Shown: positions 53,327-62,691 of the stretch, piece by piece
Layout: the number at the start of each line of letters is the position of its first letter
Position numbering within the stretch: the stretch's first letter is position 1
Assembly (NCBI RefSeq): GCF_003014655.1
Contig: NZ_PYAT01000003.1
Location: 248,001 to 312,000 of the forward strand
Origin: Planomicrobium soli
GTDB taxonomy: Bacteria > Bacillota > Bacilli > Bacillales_A > Planococcaceae
DNA: 64,000 bases
Direction: 5' to 3'
Translations under genes and position numbers: made by a program
Notes under the pieces: model-generated
The model's database searches: none
What the model was told of the DNA's origin: nothing
The model's input: only the letters and a program-made list of their open reading frames with translations

Positions 53327-53851
53327 ATGGCTGTGAACTTATTTCAATTGTTTAAAGCAAGTTTAATGGAACCGAAAAAGCAAGCCGCTGTCCGCATACT
53401 CACTATCGGAAAAATTTTGCAGTATGTTTTTTTGTTTGTGCTGCTTATGACGCTTGTGTCGTTTGTCGAGCTGGCATTCGGGTTGGGTGATGTTACAAAC
53501 AATATGGATGGGCTGCTGCAGTATATAGAGGAGATCAAGTGGCTGTTATATCCCTTTGCTTTAGTGTTTTTATTTGTCACTACTACAATCTATCATTTTG
53601 TGAAAATCAGTTTTTTTGCATTCGTCGCTCTCGGTATACTGAATTTCAAAAAACGCAGAGGTGAATACCGGCATGTGTGGCGGACTGCAGCGCTTAGTGT
53701 AACTTTACCGACTTTAATATCATTTGCGGCGAGTTTTTTTACAACAAGTTTTTGGATAACTGCAGCAGCAAGTTTATTGACGGTTGTGTATTTGTATTTG
53801 GCAATTGGCTATTACCCAAAAATGCCTTCTGCACAAAAGAAGAACGCTTAA
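53327..53851 (+). CDS. DUF1189 membrane protein
   Basis: 174 residues. A cytoplasmic start (FKASLMEPKKQAAVRIL) is followed by four or so membrane helices (ILQYVFLFVLLMTLVSFVEL, LLYPFALVFLFVTTTIYHFV, LPTLISFAASFFTTSFW, SLLTVVYLYLAIGYYPK). ATG at 53327 directly abuts AAAGGAAG; the GTG at 53333 is better spaced. DUF1189 proteins of Bacillales are linked in some reports to maltodextrin utilisation, without proof here. PhoP-type half-sites upstream hint at phosphate control. Confidence 0.82.
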   Translation: MAVNLFQLFKASLMEPKKQAAVRILTIGKILQYVFLFVLLMTLVSFVELAFGLGDVTNNMDGLLQYIEEIKWLLYPFALVFLFVTTTIYHFVKISFFAFVALGILNFKKRRGEYRHVWRTAALSVTLPTLISFAASFFTTSFWITAAASLLTVVYLYLAIGYYPKMPSAQKKNA

Positions 53852-53984
53852 TCGTCTTTCTTGTCTTTTCTAACGGTAGACTGCTAAAATGGCTATAGGT
53901 ATTGGAAAGCACTAGAGGCAAAAGCAAGTTGAAGAAACGTGGAACTGGCGATTTTGGCCATTCCCCCAAAAGGAGAGAAATTTA

Positions 53985-55112
53985 ATGAGTGAAGTACTTC
54001 ACCGTACAAAAACACGCCCCGTTAAAGTTGGAGATCTGACAATCGGTGGCAGCAATGAATTATTCATTCAAAGTATGGCAACAACAAAAACCCATGATGT
54101 GGAAGCGACTGTAGCTGAGATCCTCCGTTTGGAAGAAGCAGGTTGCCAGATTGTCCGTGTGGCATGCCCGGATGAGCGAGCAGCTTATTCAATCGGCGAA
54201 ATCAAAAAGCGCATCAATATCCCTCTTGTTGTTGATATTCATTTCGATTACAAATTAGCATTAATCGCAATTGAACAAGGCGCAGACAAAATCCGCATCA
54301 ATCCCGGCAATATCGGACGCCGCGAAAAAGTGGAAGCTGTCGTCAATGCTGCGAAGGCAAAAGGCATCCCGATCCGCATCGGCGTTAATGCCGGTTCGCT
54401 GGAACGCAAGATTCTGGAAAAGTACGGTTATCCTACTGCAGACGGCATGGTCGAAAGTGCGTTGCACCATATTAAGATTTTAGAAGACTTGGATTTCCAT
54501 GATATTATCGTTTCCATGAAAGCATCGGATGTCGGCTTGGCGATCGAAGCTTATGAAAAAGCTTCTAAAGCATTCGACTATCCCCTTCACTTGGGGATTA
54601 CGGAATCCGGTACGCTTTACTCAGGAACGATAAAGAGTTCAGCAGGCATTGGCGCCTTGCTGGCAAAAGGCATCGGTAACACACTCCGCATTTCGTTGAG
54701 CGCAGATCCTGTTGAAGAAGTAAAAGTTGCACGCGAATTATTGAAAGTGTTCGGTCTATCCTCTAATGCAGCAACTTTGATTTCTTGCCCAACTTGCGGA
54801 CGCATTGAAATCGATCTGATTTCCATTGCCAATGAAGTGGAAGAATACATTTCTCATATCAAAGCACCAATCAAGGTGGCAGTGCTTGGGTGCGCAGTGA
54901 ACGGTCCTGGTGAAGCACGTGAAGCTGATATCGGCATCGCTGGCGCACGCGGAGAAGGTCTTCTGTTCATGCATGGCAAGACAGTGCGTAAAGTGCCTGA
55001 AGAAACTATGGTTGAAGAATTGAAAGTGGAAATCGATAAAATCGCCAAAGAATATTTTGAAAAACAAGCAGCTGAAAAAGCTGAAAAAGAAGCGCTTGAA
55101 CAACAAGTATAA
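53985..55112 (+). CDS. ispG: (E)-4-hydroxy-3-methylbut-2-enyl-diphosphate synthase
   Basis: Penultimate step of the MEP pathway, an iron-sulfur enzyme. 375 residues with the TIM-barrel start ([20 protein letters not shown]) and the C-terminal cluster cysteines in [10 protein letters not shown] and [17 protein letters not shown]. Together with dxs, ispA and ispH it completes much of the MEP route in this window. ATG at 53985 follows AAAGGAGAGAAATTTA. The nucleotidase gene follows 12 bases downstream. Confidence 0.97.
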   Translation: MSEVLHRTKTRPVKVGDLTIGGSNELFIQSMATTKTHDVEATVAEILRLEEAGCQIVRVACPDERAAYSIGEIKKRINIPLVVDIHFDYKLALIAIEQGADKIRINPGNIGRREKVEAVVNAAKAKGIPIRIGVNAGSLERKILEKYGYPTADGMVESALHHIKILEDLDFHDIIVSMKASDVGLAIEAYEKASKAFDYPLHLGITESGTLYSGTIKSSAGIGALLAKGIGNTLRISLSADPVEEVKVARELLKVFGLSSNAATLISCPTCGRIEIDLISIANEVEEYISHIKAPIKVAVLGCAVNGPGEAREADIGIAGARGEGLLFMHGKTVRKVPEETMVEELKVEIDKIAKEYFEKQAAEKAEKEALEQQV

Positions 55113-55124
55113 GGTTGTGAAACT

Positions 55125-55703
55125 ATGAAATACCGTTTTGGCATCGATATCGACGGAACCGTGACATGTCCGACGTCCCTTATTCCGCATATCAATGAAG
55201 CGTTCAACAGCCAATTGACTTTGGATGATATCAAAGAATACGATTTGACGGCAGCTCTTCCCCATTTGGAGCCGAATGAGTTTTACAATTGGTTCCGCGG
55301 AGCAGAGCCAAAAATCTATGCTGCTTCACCTGTTTCCGAAAACGCCAAAAGAATTTTGAATGACTGGAAAAACCGCTATGAACTGTATTATATCTCAGCA
55401 CGCGGCCCTCAAGTGCGGGACGTGACGTTTGATTGGTTCGCGGAACATGCGATCGCCTATGATCATATCGAATTGATCGGTACGCATAAAAAGATCCAAG
55501 CTGCTAAAAATCACAAAGTCGATTTATTTTTTGAAGACAAGCACGATAACGCTGTGGAAATTTCAGAAGAACTCGACATCCCTGTTTTGCTGTTCGATAC
55601 TCCTTATAATCGCCAGCCGATTCCAAAAAACGTGATTCGCGTTTACAATTGGCTCGAAGCTGACGAGTTCGTGAAAAGAGAGTTTTCTAACGTAGGTGTA
55701 TAA
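55125..55703 (+). CDS. HAD-type nucleotidase (YqfW-like)
   Basis: 192 residues, HAD superfamily. The first catalytic motif FGIDIDGTVTCP gives the nucleophile Asp; YYISARGP and FFEDKHDNAVEI follow as motifs II-III and IV. It resembles the 5'-nucleotidase NT5C-like / YqfW group. The substrate is not known. It is co-transcribed behind ispG and ends at a strong terminator (55708-55731). Confidence 0.88.
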   Translation: MKYRFGIDIDGTVTCPTSLIPHINEAFNSQLTLDDIKEYDLTAALPHLEPNEFYNWFRGAEPKIYAASPVSENAKRILNDWKNRYELYYISARGPQVRDVTFDWFAEHAIAYDHIELIGTHKKIQAAKNHKVDLFFEDKHDNAVEISEELDIPVLLFDTPYNRQPIPKNVIRVYNWLEADEFVKREFSNVGV

Positions 55704-55707
55704 GAAA

Positions 55708-55731
55708 AGCCACTGCAGATCTGCAGTGGCT
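55708..55731 (+). terminator. Terminator after ispG-nucleotidase unit
   Basis: AGCCACTGCAG (55708-55718) and CTGCAGTGGCT (55721-55731) pair perfectly, then TTCTTTTG on the plus strand. Confidence 0.85.
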
Positions 55732-55770
55732 TTCTTTTGAATTTCATTTACGGATCTGTATCAAATTGGA

Positions 55771-55806
55771 AAAACGAAAGCGGAGAAATCCCGCTTTCGT
55801 TTTTTT
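55771..55806. terminator. Bidirectional terminator before zur end
   Basis: ACGAAAGCGG (55774-55783) and CCGCTTTCGT (55791-55800) pair; T-runs on both strands make it usable from both sides, ending the znu-zur unit on the minus strand. Confidence 0.85.
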
Positions 55807-56215
55807 ATTGGCAATCAGGGCATTTGCCGTAGATTTCAAATTTGTGGTTGGCGATTTGGTAGGCCGGCAAAGCTGCACCAAGCAAGTCCATTGGACAAAG
55901 CGGCACTTCTTTGATCTTTCCGCAATCAAGGCAAATAAAATGATGGTGGTGATGGTCACTCTCGCATTGCATACGGAAATGGCGTTCACCAGATAACTCG
56001 GTTTCTTCTAAAATACCAAGAGAAACAAAAGTCGCAAGATTGCGGTAAACCGTATCATAACTCATGCTTGGATAATCTTTCTGCATTACATCAAGCAAAT
56101 CGCGGGCAGTTAAATACCGGTCATCTTCTGAAAAAAGCTCCAGGATTTGCTGGCGTTTTGACGTTTCTTTAAACCCGTTCTCTTTCAAAATCTCCCAAGC
56201 TTTAGGCAGATTCAT
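55805..56215 (-). CDS. zur: Zinc uptake regulator, Fur family
   Basis: 136 residues. A winged helix (SYDTVYRNLATFVSLGILEET) and a dimerisation domain with a His-rich run (HHHHHFICLDCG). Structural zinc Cys pairs are CLDCG and CPDCQ. Position behind the znu-type transporter genes, as for B. subtilis yqfV, and the Zur box before znuC identify it as Zur. It overlaps the znuB end by four bases. It should repress zinc import when zinc is plentiful, including its own operon. Confidence 0.92.
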   Translation of the reverse strand: MNLPKAWEILKENGFKETSKRQQILELFSEDDRYLTARDLLDVMQKDYPSMSYDTVYRNLATFVSLGILEETELSGERHFRMQCESDHHHHHFICLDCGKIKEVPLCPMDLLGAALPAYQIANHKFEIYGKCPDCQ

Positions 56216-57066
56216 GCGACGGCCCCCTTTTTCATGGAAACTGTAATTTTTTTAAAGCCAATGACAAGCAACAGCAGAAAAATCGAAGTGACAACAATGG
56301 TTCCGCCCGGAGCCAGGTTAAAGTAAAAAGCAGTTATGAGTCCAGTAAGAACGGAAATTTCGCCAAAGATGACCGACCATAGAATTGTCCCTTTGAAACT
56401 TTTGCCCATTCGCATTGCAGCAGCTACCGGTATTGTCATAAGCGATGACACTAAAAGGATTCCGACGATGCGCATTGAACCTGCAATAACGAGTGCAGTG
56501 ACAATCATAAATAGAAAATGGATCCATTTAGCCGGCAGCCCTGAAGCTTTTGCATATTCATCATCGAAAGATAAGACAAACAACTCCTTGAAAAACACGC
56601 TGATAAAGAGCAGAACGATGACAGCAATCCCGATAACAATGCCCAGGTCTCCTCTGCTGACAGCTGATACGGAGCCGAAGAGATAGCCGAACAGATCAGC
56701 GGAAAAGCCTTGTGCCAGTGAGATAAAAATGGCACCAAAGCCGATGCCGGCCGATAAGATGATAGGAATGGCGAGTTCTTCGTAATGCTTGTACAAACTT
56801 CTCAACCGTTCAATGAGCACCGAACCTGCAACCGAGGCCGCAATTCCAAGGAACAAGGGATTTAGCAAAGCAAACGCTGCGACGCTTTGGCTCAAATACA
56901 GGCTTCCTGCAATACCCGCCAAGGTTACATGGCTCAATGCATCTGCTATCAGCGATAGCCGCCGTACAACGATGAAGACACCGAGAAGCGGCGCTATAAT
57001 ACCGATAATGAGACCGGCCGCAAAGGCGTTCTGTAGAAATGCATAAGAAAAAATAGCTTCAATCAT
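56212..57066 (-). CDS. znuB: Zinc ABC transporter permease (ZnuB-like)
   Basis: 284 residues from the ATG at 57066 (MIEAIFSYAFLQNAFAAGLI); an extra 23 codons upstream lie inside the ATPase gene. About eight membrane helices, with GVFIVVRRLSLIADALSHVTLAGIA, the ABC-3 family signature. The partner solute-binding lipoprotein is not in this window. It overlaps znuC by eight bases and zur by four, so the three are coupled. Confidence 0.93.
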   Translation of the reverse strand: MIEAIFSYAFLQNAFAAGLIIGIIAPLLGVFIVVRRLSLIADALSHVTLAGIAGSLYLSQSVAAFALLNPLFLGIAASVAGSVLIERLRSLYKHYEELAIPIILSAGIGFGAIFISLAQGFSADLFGYLFGSVSAVSRGDLGIVIGIAVIVLLFISVFFKELFVLSFDDEYAKASGLPAKWIHFLFMIVTALVIAGSMRIVGILLVSSLMTIPVAAAMRMGKSFKGTILWSVIFGEISVLTGLITAFYFNLAPGGTIVVTSIFLLLLVIGFKKITVSMKKGAVA

Positions 57067-57832
57067 GGCTGTGGCTTCCTCCGATATGGTGAATTTTCCG
57101 GACAGAATGGCCATACCAAGCTTCCCGTTGTTCATCGCTCATTGTGTGAAGCTGGTTTTTAAATCCGTGGAAATGGATGGTCTGGTTCAAGCAGGCAACA
57201 TGCGTTATCCGATCTGTTACCGTATCGACGTCATGCGTAACCAATACTAGCGTAATATCTTTGTCGCGATTTAAAGAAGCTAACATATTATAGAAAGACT
57301 GGACATTTCGGTGGTCAATGCCGACAGTCGGCTCATCTAAAATCAGCACTTTAGGCTGAGCGACAAGCGCCCGCGCAATAAAAACCCGCTGCTGCTGCCC
57401 TCCGGAAAGTTCGTTCATGCGGTTGTCCAAGAACGCTTCCATCCCAACCGCCTCAAGCGCTTCTTTCACATTCGCTTTTGCGGTTTTCGGCAAACGGCGG
57501 AACAGGCCGGTTTTTTTCACCAGCCCTCCTGCCACTACTTCTTCTACAGTAGCCGGAAAACCGGAATTGAACGAATTGGATTTCTGGGAAACATAGCCGA
57601 TCCATTCCCGTTTCTTGAAGTTTTTTGCATCTACTCCGAACAACCGGATTTCTCCTTTTGTCGGTTTGATCAGACCCAGCATAATTTTAAGCAGCGTCGA
57701 TTTCCCTGAACCATTGGGTCCAAGAATCGCTAGAAAGTCGCCTTCTTCCACTGCCAACGAAATATTTTCCAAAGCTTTTGTTTGTTCATATTCAAAACTG
57801 ATGTTATCAATATCAATCAATGGCGCATTCAT
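57059..57832 (-). CDS. znuC: Zinc ABC transporter ATPase (ZnuC-like)
   Basis: 257 residues. Walker A GPNGSGKSTLLKIMLG, signature [17 protein letters not shown], Walker B VLILDEPTVGID. A His-rich tail (HSVRKIHHIGGSHSHD) may bind zinc. It is the first gene of the unit and has a Zur box just upstream. ATG at 57832 follows AAAAGAGGCGGCACG. Confidence 0.93.
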   Translation of the reverse strand: MNAPLIDIDNISFEYEQTKALENISLAVEEGDFLAILGPNGSGKSTLLKIMLGLIKPTKGEIRLFGVDAKNFKKREWIGYVSQKSNSFNSGFPATVEEVVAGGLVKKTGLFRRLPKTAKANVKEALEAVGMEAFLDNRMNELSGGQQQRVFIARALVAQPKVLILDEPTVGIDHRNVQSFYNMLASLNRDKDITLVLVTHDVDTVTDRITHVACLNQTIHFHGFKNQLHTMSDEQREAWYGHSVRKIHHIGGSHSHD

Positions 57833-57848
57833 CGTGCCGCCTCTTTTC

Positions 57849-57871
57849 TAATTAAGAATCATTACGATTTA
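57849..57871 (-). promoter_or_regulatory. Zur box
   Basis: On the minus strand TAAATCGTAATGATTCTTAATTA matches the Bacillales Zur consensus TAAATCGTAATNATTACGATTTA fully in the left half and partly in the right. It lies 17 bases before the znuC start, so it overlaps the promoter or leader. Confidence 0.85.
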
Positions 57872-58099
57872 CATTAGAAAAGTATAAGCGAGTTAGCGTC
57901 TAAAGTAAATAGATAGCACTTAAAAAACTCTCTATTAATATAGAAGAGTTTTTTTGCCTGAAAGAAATCCCCAGCAACTTTTATTTCGCTTTTGACCGGT
58001 TTTCTCATCCGATTTGTCCGTCATTCCCTAGAAGAAGTTAGCAGGTTTCAACGTTCTAGCAAAGCAATTGCCTTGGCTTTTGAAGAAACAAAATATAAA

Positions 58100-58124
58100 A
58101 AACCCCTCTATTAAAGAGGAGTTT
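58100..58124 (-). terminator. Terminator at the end of nfo
   Basis: AAACCCCTCT (58100-58109) and AGAGGAGTTT (58115-58124) pair with one mismatch; the minus strand continues TTTTATAT. The stem includes the last codons of nfo. Confidence 0.8.
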
Positions 58125-59004
58125 TTAATTCTTCGATTATGCCAGGCGTGAACACCCCGGATTTGAACATTTCAATTTCGAAGGCGTATGGCGGCTTTTT
58201 GTTTTTCGGGTCTAATCCGACATACGGAGTTTCCAAGATTTTCGGAACATGCATCAAGTCCGGATGATGGACAATGCCATGCAACGCATTAAAGCCGATT
58301 TCACCAAAACCAATGTTTTCATGGCGGTCTTTTCCAGCGCCGCGGACATTTTTGCTGTCGTTGATGTGAAGAACCTGCAAGCGGTCAACACCCACAATTC
58401 GGTCAAATTCTTCCAGAACACCGTTAAAGTCTTCTTTTATGTTATAACCGGCATCATGCGTATGGCATGTATCGAAACAAACGGATAAACGTTCATTATG
58501 GGTTACCCCATTTATGATTGCCGCGATTTCTTCAAAATTCCGGCCGATTTCCGTTCCTTTTCCGGCCATTGTCTCAAGCGCAATATTGACAGGATAATTC
58601 TGCGTCAGCACTTCGTTCAATCCCTCAATGATCTTGTTGGTGCCCGCCTCTACGCCCGCCCCGACATGTGCCCCTGGATGCAATACTATTTGCGTAGCTC
58701 CAAGCGCTGCCGTTCGTTCAATTTCCTTTTGCAGAAATTCAACAGCCAGCTCAAACGTTTCCGGTTTGACGGTATTGGCCAAATTAATGATATATGGTGC
58801 ATGGACGACAATGTTTGACAGGTTGTTCGCTGCCATATGTGCCTTTCCTGCTTCCATATTCAGTTCTTCGATCGGTTTGCGGCGAGTATTTTGTGGTGCA
58901 CCTGTATAGATCATGAACGTCGAAGAGCCGTACGAGGCGGCTTCTTCACTTGCTGCAAGCAGCATTTTCTTTCCGCTCATGGAAACATGCGATCCTAGTA
59001 ACAT
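58111..59004 (-). CDS. nfo: Endonuclease IV (AP endonuclease)
   Basis: 297 residues. Zinc TIM-barrel enzyme that cleaves 5' of abasic sites in base excision repair. Zinc ligands and family blocks include [35 protein letters not shown] and [25 protein letters not shown] at 59004 follows AAGGGGATTTTCTC. It lies 12 bases behind cshB in the B. subtilis order yqfR-yqfS. Confidence 0.96.
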   Translation of the reverse strand: MLLGSHVSMSGKKMLLAASEEAASYGSSTFMIYTGAPQNTRRKPIEELNMEAGKAHMAANNLSNIVVHAPYIINLANTVKPETFELAVEFLQKEIERTAALGATQIVLHPGAHVGAGVEAGTNKIIEGLNEVLTQNYPVNIALETMAGKGTEIGRNFEEIAAIINGVTHNERLSVCFDTCHTHDAGYNIKEDFNGVLEEFDRIVGVDRLQVLHINDSKNVRGAGKDRHENIGFGEIGFNALHGIVHHPDLMHVPKILETPYVGLDPKNKKPPYAFEIEMFKSGVFTPGIIEELKTPL

Positions 59005-59016
59005 GAGAAAATCCCC

Positions 59017-60312
59017 TTACTTTTTGCGATTTTTGCGGCGTTCAATTTTTTTGATCTCGTCCATTTTCCACTTCATCTTCTTTTTGTATCCCGGTTTTAC
59101 CGCTTTCGGTTTATGGACCATTGATTTTGCTTTTTCATCTGCTGCATTTGCCGTTCTTACGCGATTTTTCCGGCTGTGCCGTTCTTTCAAATCGACAAAT
59201 TCACCTTTTACAATGTCTTTTTGCTGGAACGGAATCCCCATTTTCTCAACGCGGACGATTGCATCTTCTTCTTCCGGCTTGAATAACGTAATAGCAAGTC
59301 CTTTCATGCCGGCACGCGCTGTACGTCCAACCCGGTGAATGAAAAACTCAAGATCTTCCGGCAACTCGTAGTTGATAACATGGCTGACGCCTTGAATATC
59401 GATTCCACGTGCCGCAAGGTCAGTCGCAACAATGTATTGGTATTCCAAGTCACGAATTTGCTTCATCATTTTCACACGTTCACGCGGCGCCAAATCACCA
59501 TGGATGCGGCCTACCCGGATGCCTTTTTTCGACAATTCCGTTGCAACATAGTCAGCATTGGTCCGTGTGTTAACAAAAATAATCGCCAAATAAGGATTGA
59601 TGATGTCCATCACATCTATTAGGCGTTCTACTTTCTTTTTGCTGCGGACCGGCACTAGATAAAAATCCAATCCTTCAGCTGTCGGACGCTTGTCCCCGAT
59701 ATGGACATGAATCGGTGACTCCATGTATTTTTTCAAAAATGGTTTCAGTTTTTCAGGGATGGTTGCAGAAAACACGTACATCTCCAACTTCTCCTGCATT
59801 TTTGCGGCCACTTGGTCGATCTCTTCTATAAAGCCCATGTCGAAAGCCAGATCAGCTTCATCGACTACAAGAATTTTCGCCGTGTGCACAAGCAAGGCGT
59901 TTTCGTTAACCAGATCTTTCAAGCGGCCTGGTGTTCCGATAACGATCTGTGGCTGTGTTTTTAATTTGTTGATCGACCGCTGTTTATCTGTTCCACCGAT
60001 AAACGATTTAACTTCAATTTCAGATCCCTCGACCAATTTCAGGATTTCGTTGTAAATTTGCATGCCAAGTTCACGCGTAGGAGCAGCGATTACCGCTTGT
60101 ACTTCCTTTTTTTCCACGTCAATCCGCTCGACGATCGGAATGATGAAACTGTGGGTTTTCCCTGTTCCTGTATGGGATTGTCCGATTGCTGAGTTGCCTT
60201 TCAATATATGGGGCATCATTTCTTTTTGAATCGGTGTCGGCTCCATAAAACCGAGTTTTGCTACCGCTTCTTGCAGAAACGGTTTGAATGGATAGTCATT
60301 AAATTTTGTCAT
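59017..60312 (-). CDS. cshB: DEAD-box ATP-dependent RNA helicase CshB
   Basis: 431 residues from the ATG at 60312 (MTKFNDYPFKPFLQEAVAKL), after AAGGAGGGAGATTCATCCC; the open frame reaches 60372. Q motif (FMEPTPIQKEMM), Walker A SHTGTGKTHSF, DEAD box VVDEADLAFDMGF, SAT, and HRVGRTARAGMKG are present, with a basic tail (KPGYKKKMKWKMDEIKKIERR). It unwinds structured RNA, and in B. subtilis is linked to cold adaptation, ribosome assembly and mRNA turnover. Confidence 0.95.
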   Translation of the reverse strand: MTKFNDYPFKPFLQEAVAKLGFMEPTPIQKEMMPHILKGNSAIGQSHTGTGKTHSFIIPIVERIDVEKKEVQAVIAAPTRELGMQIYNEILKLVEGSEIEVKSFIGGTDKQRSINKLKTQPQIVIGTPGRLKDLVNENALLVHTAKILVVDEADLAFDMGFIEEIDQVAAKMQEKLEMYVFSATIPEKLKPFLKKYMESPIHVHIGDKRPTAEGLDFYLVPVRSKKKVERLIDVMDIINPYLAIIFVNTRTNADYVATELSKKGIRVGRIHGDLAPRERVKMMKQIRDLEYQYIVATDLAARGIDIQGVSHVINYELPEDLEFFIHRVGRTARAGMKGLAITLFKPEEEDAIVRVEKMGIPFQQKDIVKGEFVDLKERHSRKNRVRTANAADEKAKSMVHKPKAVKPGYKKKMKWKMDEIKKIERRKNRKK

Positions 60313-60440
60313 GGGATGAATCTCCCTCCTTAAGCTTTGACCATTATAGCATGAATTACATCCACTTTGCATTTCATCTTTTGTAATAGATGCCAGTCTC
60401 CGTTATAATGAAGGTATGATTGTTGAAAGGAGTGCGGTAC

Positions 60441-61421
60441 ATGAAAGTCAAAAAAATATCGCCAAGAGGTTATTGCTATGGAGTGGTCGATGCAATGGTC
60501 ATTGCGAAGAATGCGGCGATGGACGAGACCTTGCCACGTCCCATATATATATTGGGCATGATTGTCCACAATAAGCATGTAACGGACGCGTTTGAAGAAG
60601 ATGGCATTATCACATTGGACGGCAAAAACCGTTTGGAGATTCTTGAAAAAGTTGAATCCGGGACGGTCATTTTCACCGCTCATGGTGTCTCTCCTCAAGT
60701 TCGCGAGCTTGCAAAACGAAAAGGGCTTGTGTCAATTGACGCAACTTGCCCGGATGTCACCGTCACGCACGATTTGATTCGCGAAAAAACAGCGGAAGGC
60801 TATCAGATCGTCTATATCGGCAAAAGCGGGCACCCTGAACCTGAAGGCGCAATAGGTGTCGCACCGGACATGGTTCATTTGGTTGAAACGGTCGAAGATG
60901 TTAATAACTTGGAACTCGATTCCGAGAAAATCATTGTTACCAACCAGACGACGATGAGCCAATGGGATGTGGTTCATATGATGGAACGGCTGAAAGAGAA
61001 ATTCCCGCATTCGGACGTCCACAAGGAAATCTGCCTGGCTACACAAGTCCGTCAGGAAGCTGTTGCTGAACAAGCCGTTGATGCTGACTTGTTGATTGTC
61101 ATCGGCGATCCGATGAGCAATAACTCTAACCGTTTGGCACAAGTGTCCCAGGATATTGCCGGAACTCCTGCTTACCGCATTTCCGATTTGTCCGAACTCC
61201 GGTTGGAATGGCTTGAAGGCATTGAAAATGTTGCGATCACTGCCGGCGCATCTACGCCGACACCGATAGTCAAAGAAGTGATGACCTTCCTTGACAATTA
61301 CGATCCAGCCGATCCCGCAACGCATGATTTGACGCGCAGTGTGCCGCTGAATAAAATCTTGCCGAAAATCAAACACCCGAAACCTTCTGACCGGATCGAA
61401 CCGTACCCAGTAGGAGAATGA
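60441..61421 (+). CDS. ispH: 4-hydroxy-3-methylbut-2-enyl diphosphate reductase
   Basis: 326 residues from the ATG at 60441 ([20 protein letters not shown]), after GAAAGGAGTGCGGTAC. Last MEP step, an iron-sulfur enzyme making IPP and DMAPP. Cluster cysteines lie in [21 protein letters not shown] and [13 protein letters not shown]. It is divergent from cshB and has its own terminator. The longer C-terminus than E. coli IspH is typical of the Bacillales type. Confidence 0.96.
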   Translation: MKVKKISPRGYCYGVVDAMVIAKNAAMDETLPRPIYILGMIVHNKHVTDAFEEDGIITLDGKNRLEILEKVESGTVIFTAHGVSPQVRELAKRKGLVSIDATCPDVTVTHDLIREKTAEGYQIVYIGKSGHPEPEGAIGVAPDMVHLVETVEDVNNLELDSEKIIVTNQTTMSQWDVVHMMERLKEKFPHSDVHKEICLATQVRQEAVAEQAVDADLLIVIGDPMSNNSNRLAQVSQDIAGTPAYRISDLSELRLEWLEGIENVAITAGASTPTPIVKEVMTFLDNYDPADPATHDLTRSVPLNKILPKIKHPKPSDRIEPYPVGE

Positions 61422-61430
61422 CGAAACTAA

Positions 61431-61451
61431 CGCGAACCTTTTAGGTTCGCG
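61431..61451 (+). terminator. Terminator after ispH
   Basis: CGCGAACCT (61431-61439) and AGGTTCGCG (61443-61451) pair, then TTTTTC on the plus strand, nine bases past the stop. Confidence 0.88.
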
Positions 61452-61551
61452 TTTTTCTATTCTAATCAGTGAAGAAGTTCGGTGACAATTCTTGTCTTTC
61501 CGGACATCCAAAATGCCGGAAAATCCGCTTTGATTTCTTGCGCCAATAAAA

Positions 61552-61578
61552 AACACAGATGAACTTGTCATCTGTGTT
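61552..61578 (-). terminator. Terminator after NIF3 gene
   Basis: AACACAGATGA (61552-61562) and TCATCTGTGTT (61568-61578) pair; the minus strand continues TTTTTTATTGG. It lies four bases beyond the NIF3 stop. Confidence 0.88.
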
Positions 61579-61581
61579 TTC

Positions 61582-62691
61582 TCATCTAAACTGAAACGGT
61601 TCAGTGTCCACTTCAGAGGCGATGAATTCGCATTGCCAATCGCTTCGCTTCGACATATGGTTGACTACACCCTTGACCATCACTTTTTCAACATGATGTC
61701 CGGGATCGACAACAGCGAGCTCCATCGCTTCCGCATCTTGGGCAACATGGAAATACAAATCTCCGGTGACATAGACATCGGCCCCAGAACGCTTGGCGGC
61801 CTGGACGTATTTATTGCCATCACCACCAAGTACCGCCACTTTCTTGACCTTTTTTTCCAGAGGGCCGACGACGCGAACGGCCGGAACATCCAAGCGTGCT
61901 TTTACCAGCTCAGCAAATTCCGTTAAAGTTGCTTCAGTTTCCAATAGACCTACCCGGCCAAGTCCCATCGCAACTTCTTTATTTTCCAGTGTAAACACAT
62001 CGTATGCTACTTCCTCATATGGATGGGCCGCAATCATCGCTTTAATGGCGCGGTCTTTTTCTGTTTTCCGTATGACTACTTCTATCTTCGATTCTTCTGT
62101 TGTTTCCATTTTGCCCGGTTCTCCGATATATGGATTTGCTTCCGCGGTCGGCCGGAAACGCCCGGTTCCAGGCATTGTATAACTGCAATACTCATAATCT
62201 CCGATGGCGCCGGCGCCAGCCTTACCCAACGCATTGCGCACTTCTTCTTCGTGGCTTTTCGGTACGAATACCGCGATTTTCACAAGCTCTGCTTCATAAG
62301 TCGGCACCAAGACTTTCGAATCCTTCAATCCCAATGCATCGGCCAATAAATCATTGACGCCACCTGATGCTACGTCTAGGTTGGTATGGGCAGCATAAAC
62401 CGCGATGTCGTGCTTGATCAATTTTTCCATCAAGCGCCCTTGCGGAAAATCAGTCTGCAGTGATTTTATCGGACGATAAATCGGTGGATGATGAGCGATG
62501 ATCAAATTTGCTCCTTTGGCAATCGCTTCGTCCGCCACTCTTTCGTTAACATCAAGTGTCACCAAAACCCGCTCGACTTTTTTGTTCAGTGTCCCGACAT
62601 GCAACCCGACCGGATCGCCTTCCATTGCCAAATATTTAGGAGACCATTTTTCGAACTCTTCAATGATTTGTTGGCCATTAGGTATTTTCAC
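61582..62691 (-). CDS. NIF3-family protein with inserted domain (YqfO-like)
   Basis: 369 residues. The two halves of a NIF3 domain with metal-binding His (NLIIAHHPPIYRPI near the N-terminus; VDPGHHVEKVMV near the C-terminus) flank a CutA/PII-like insert (LVKIAVFVPKSHEEEVRNAL to EEVAYDVFTLEN), the plan of Bacillus YqfO. The family is widely called GTP cyclohydrolase 1 type 2 in databases, but its function is not proven. It overlaps trmK by 14 bases and so is co-transcribed with it. Confidence 0.92.
   Translation of the reverse strand: MKIPNGQQIIEEFEKWSPKYLAMEGDPVGLHVGTLNKKVERVLVTLDVNERVADEAIAKGANLIIAHHPPIYRPIKSLQTDFPQGRLMEKLIKHDIAVYAAHTNLDVASGGVNDLLADALGLKDSKVLVPTYEAELVKIAVFVPKSHEEEVRNALGKAGAGAIGDYEYCSYTMPGTGRFRPTAEANPYIGEPGKMETTEESKIEVVIRKTEKDRAIKAMIAAHPYEEVAYDVFTLENKEVAMGLGRVGLLETEATLTEFAELVKARLDVPAVRVVGPLEKKVKKVAVLGGDGNKYVQAAKRSGADVYVTGDLYFHVAQDAEAMELAVVDPGHHVEKVMVKGVVNHMSKRSDWQCEFIASEVDTEPFQFR

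Noticed and set aside
60732-61571. 279-codon minus-strand open frame opposite ispH
   Set aside because: It is a shadow of ispH, whose cluster cysteines are intact; composition is Phe/Arg-rich as expected of antisense frames.
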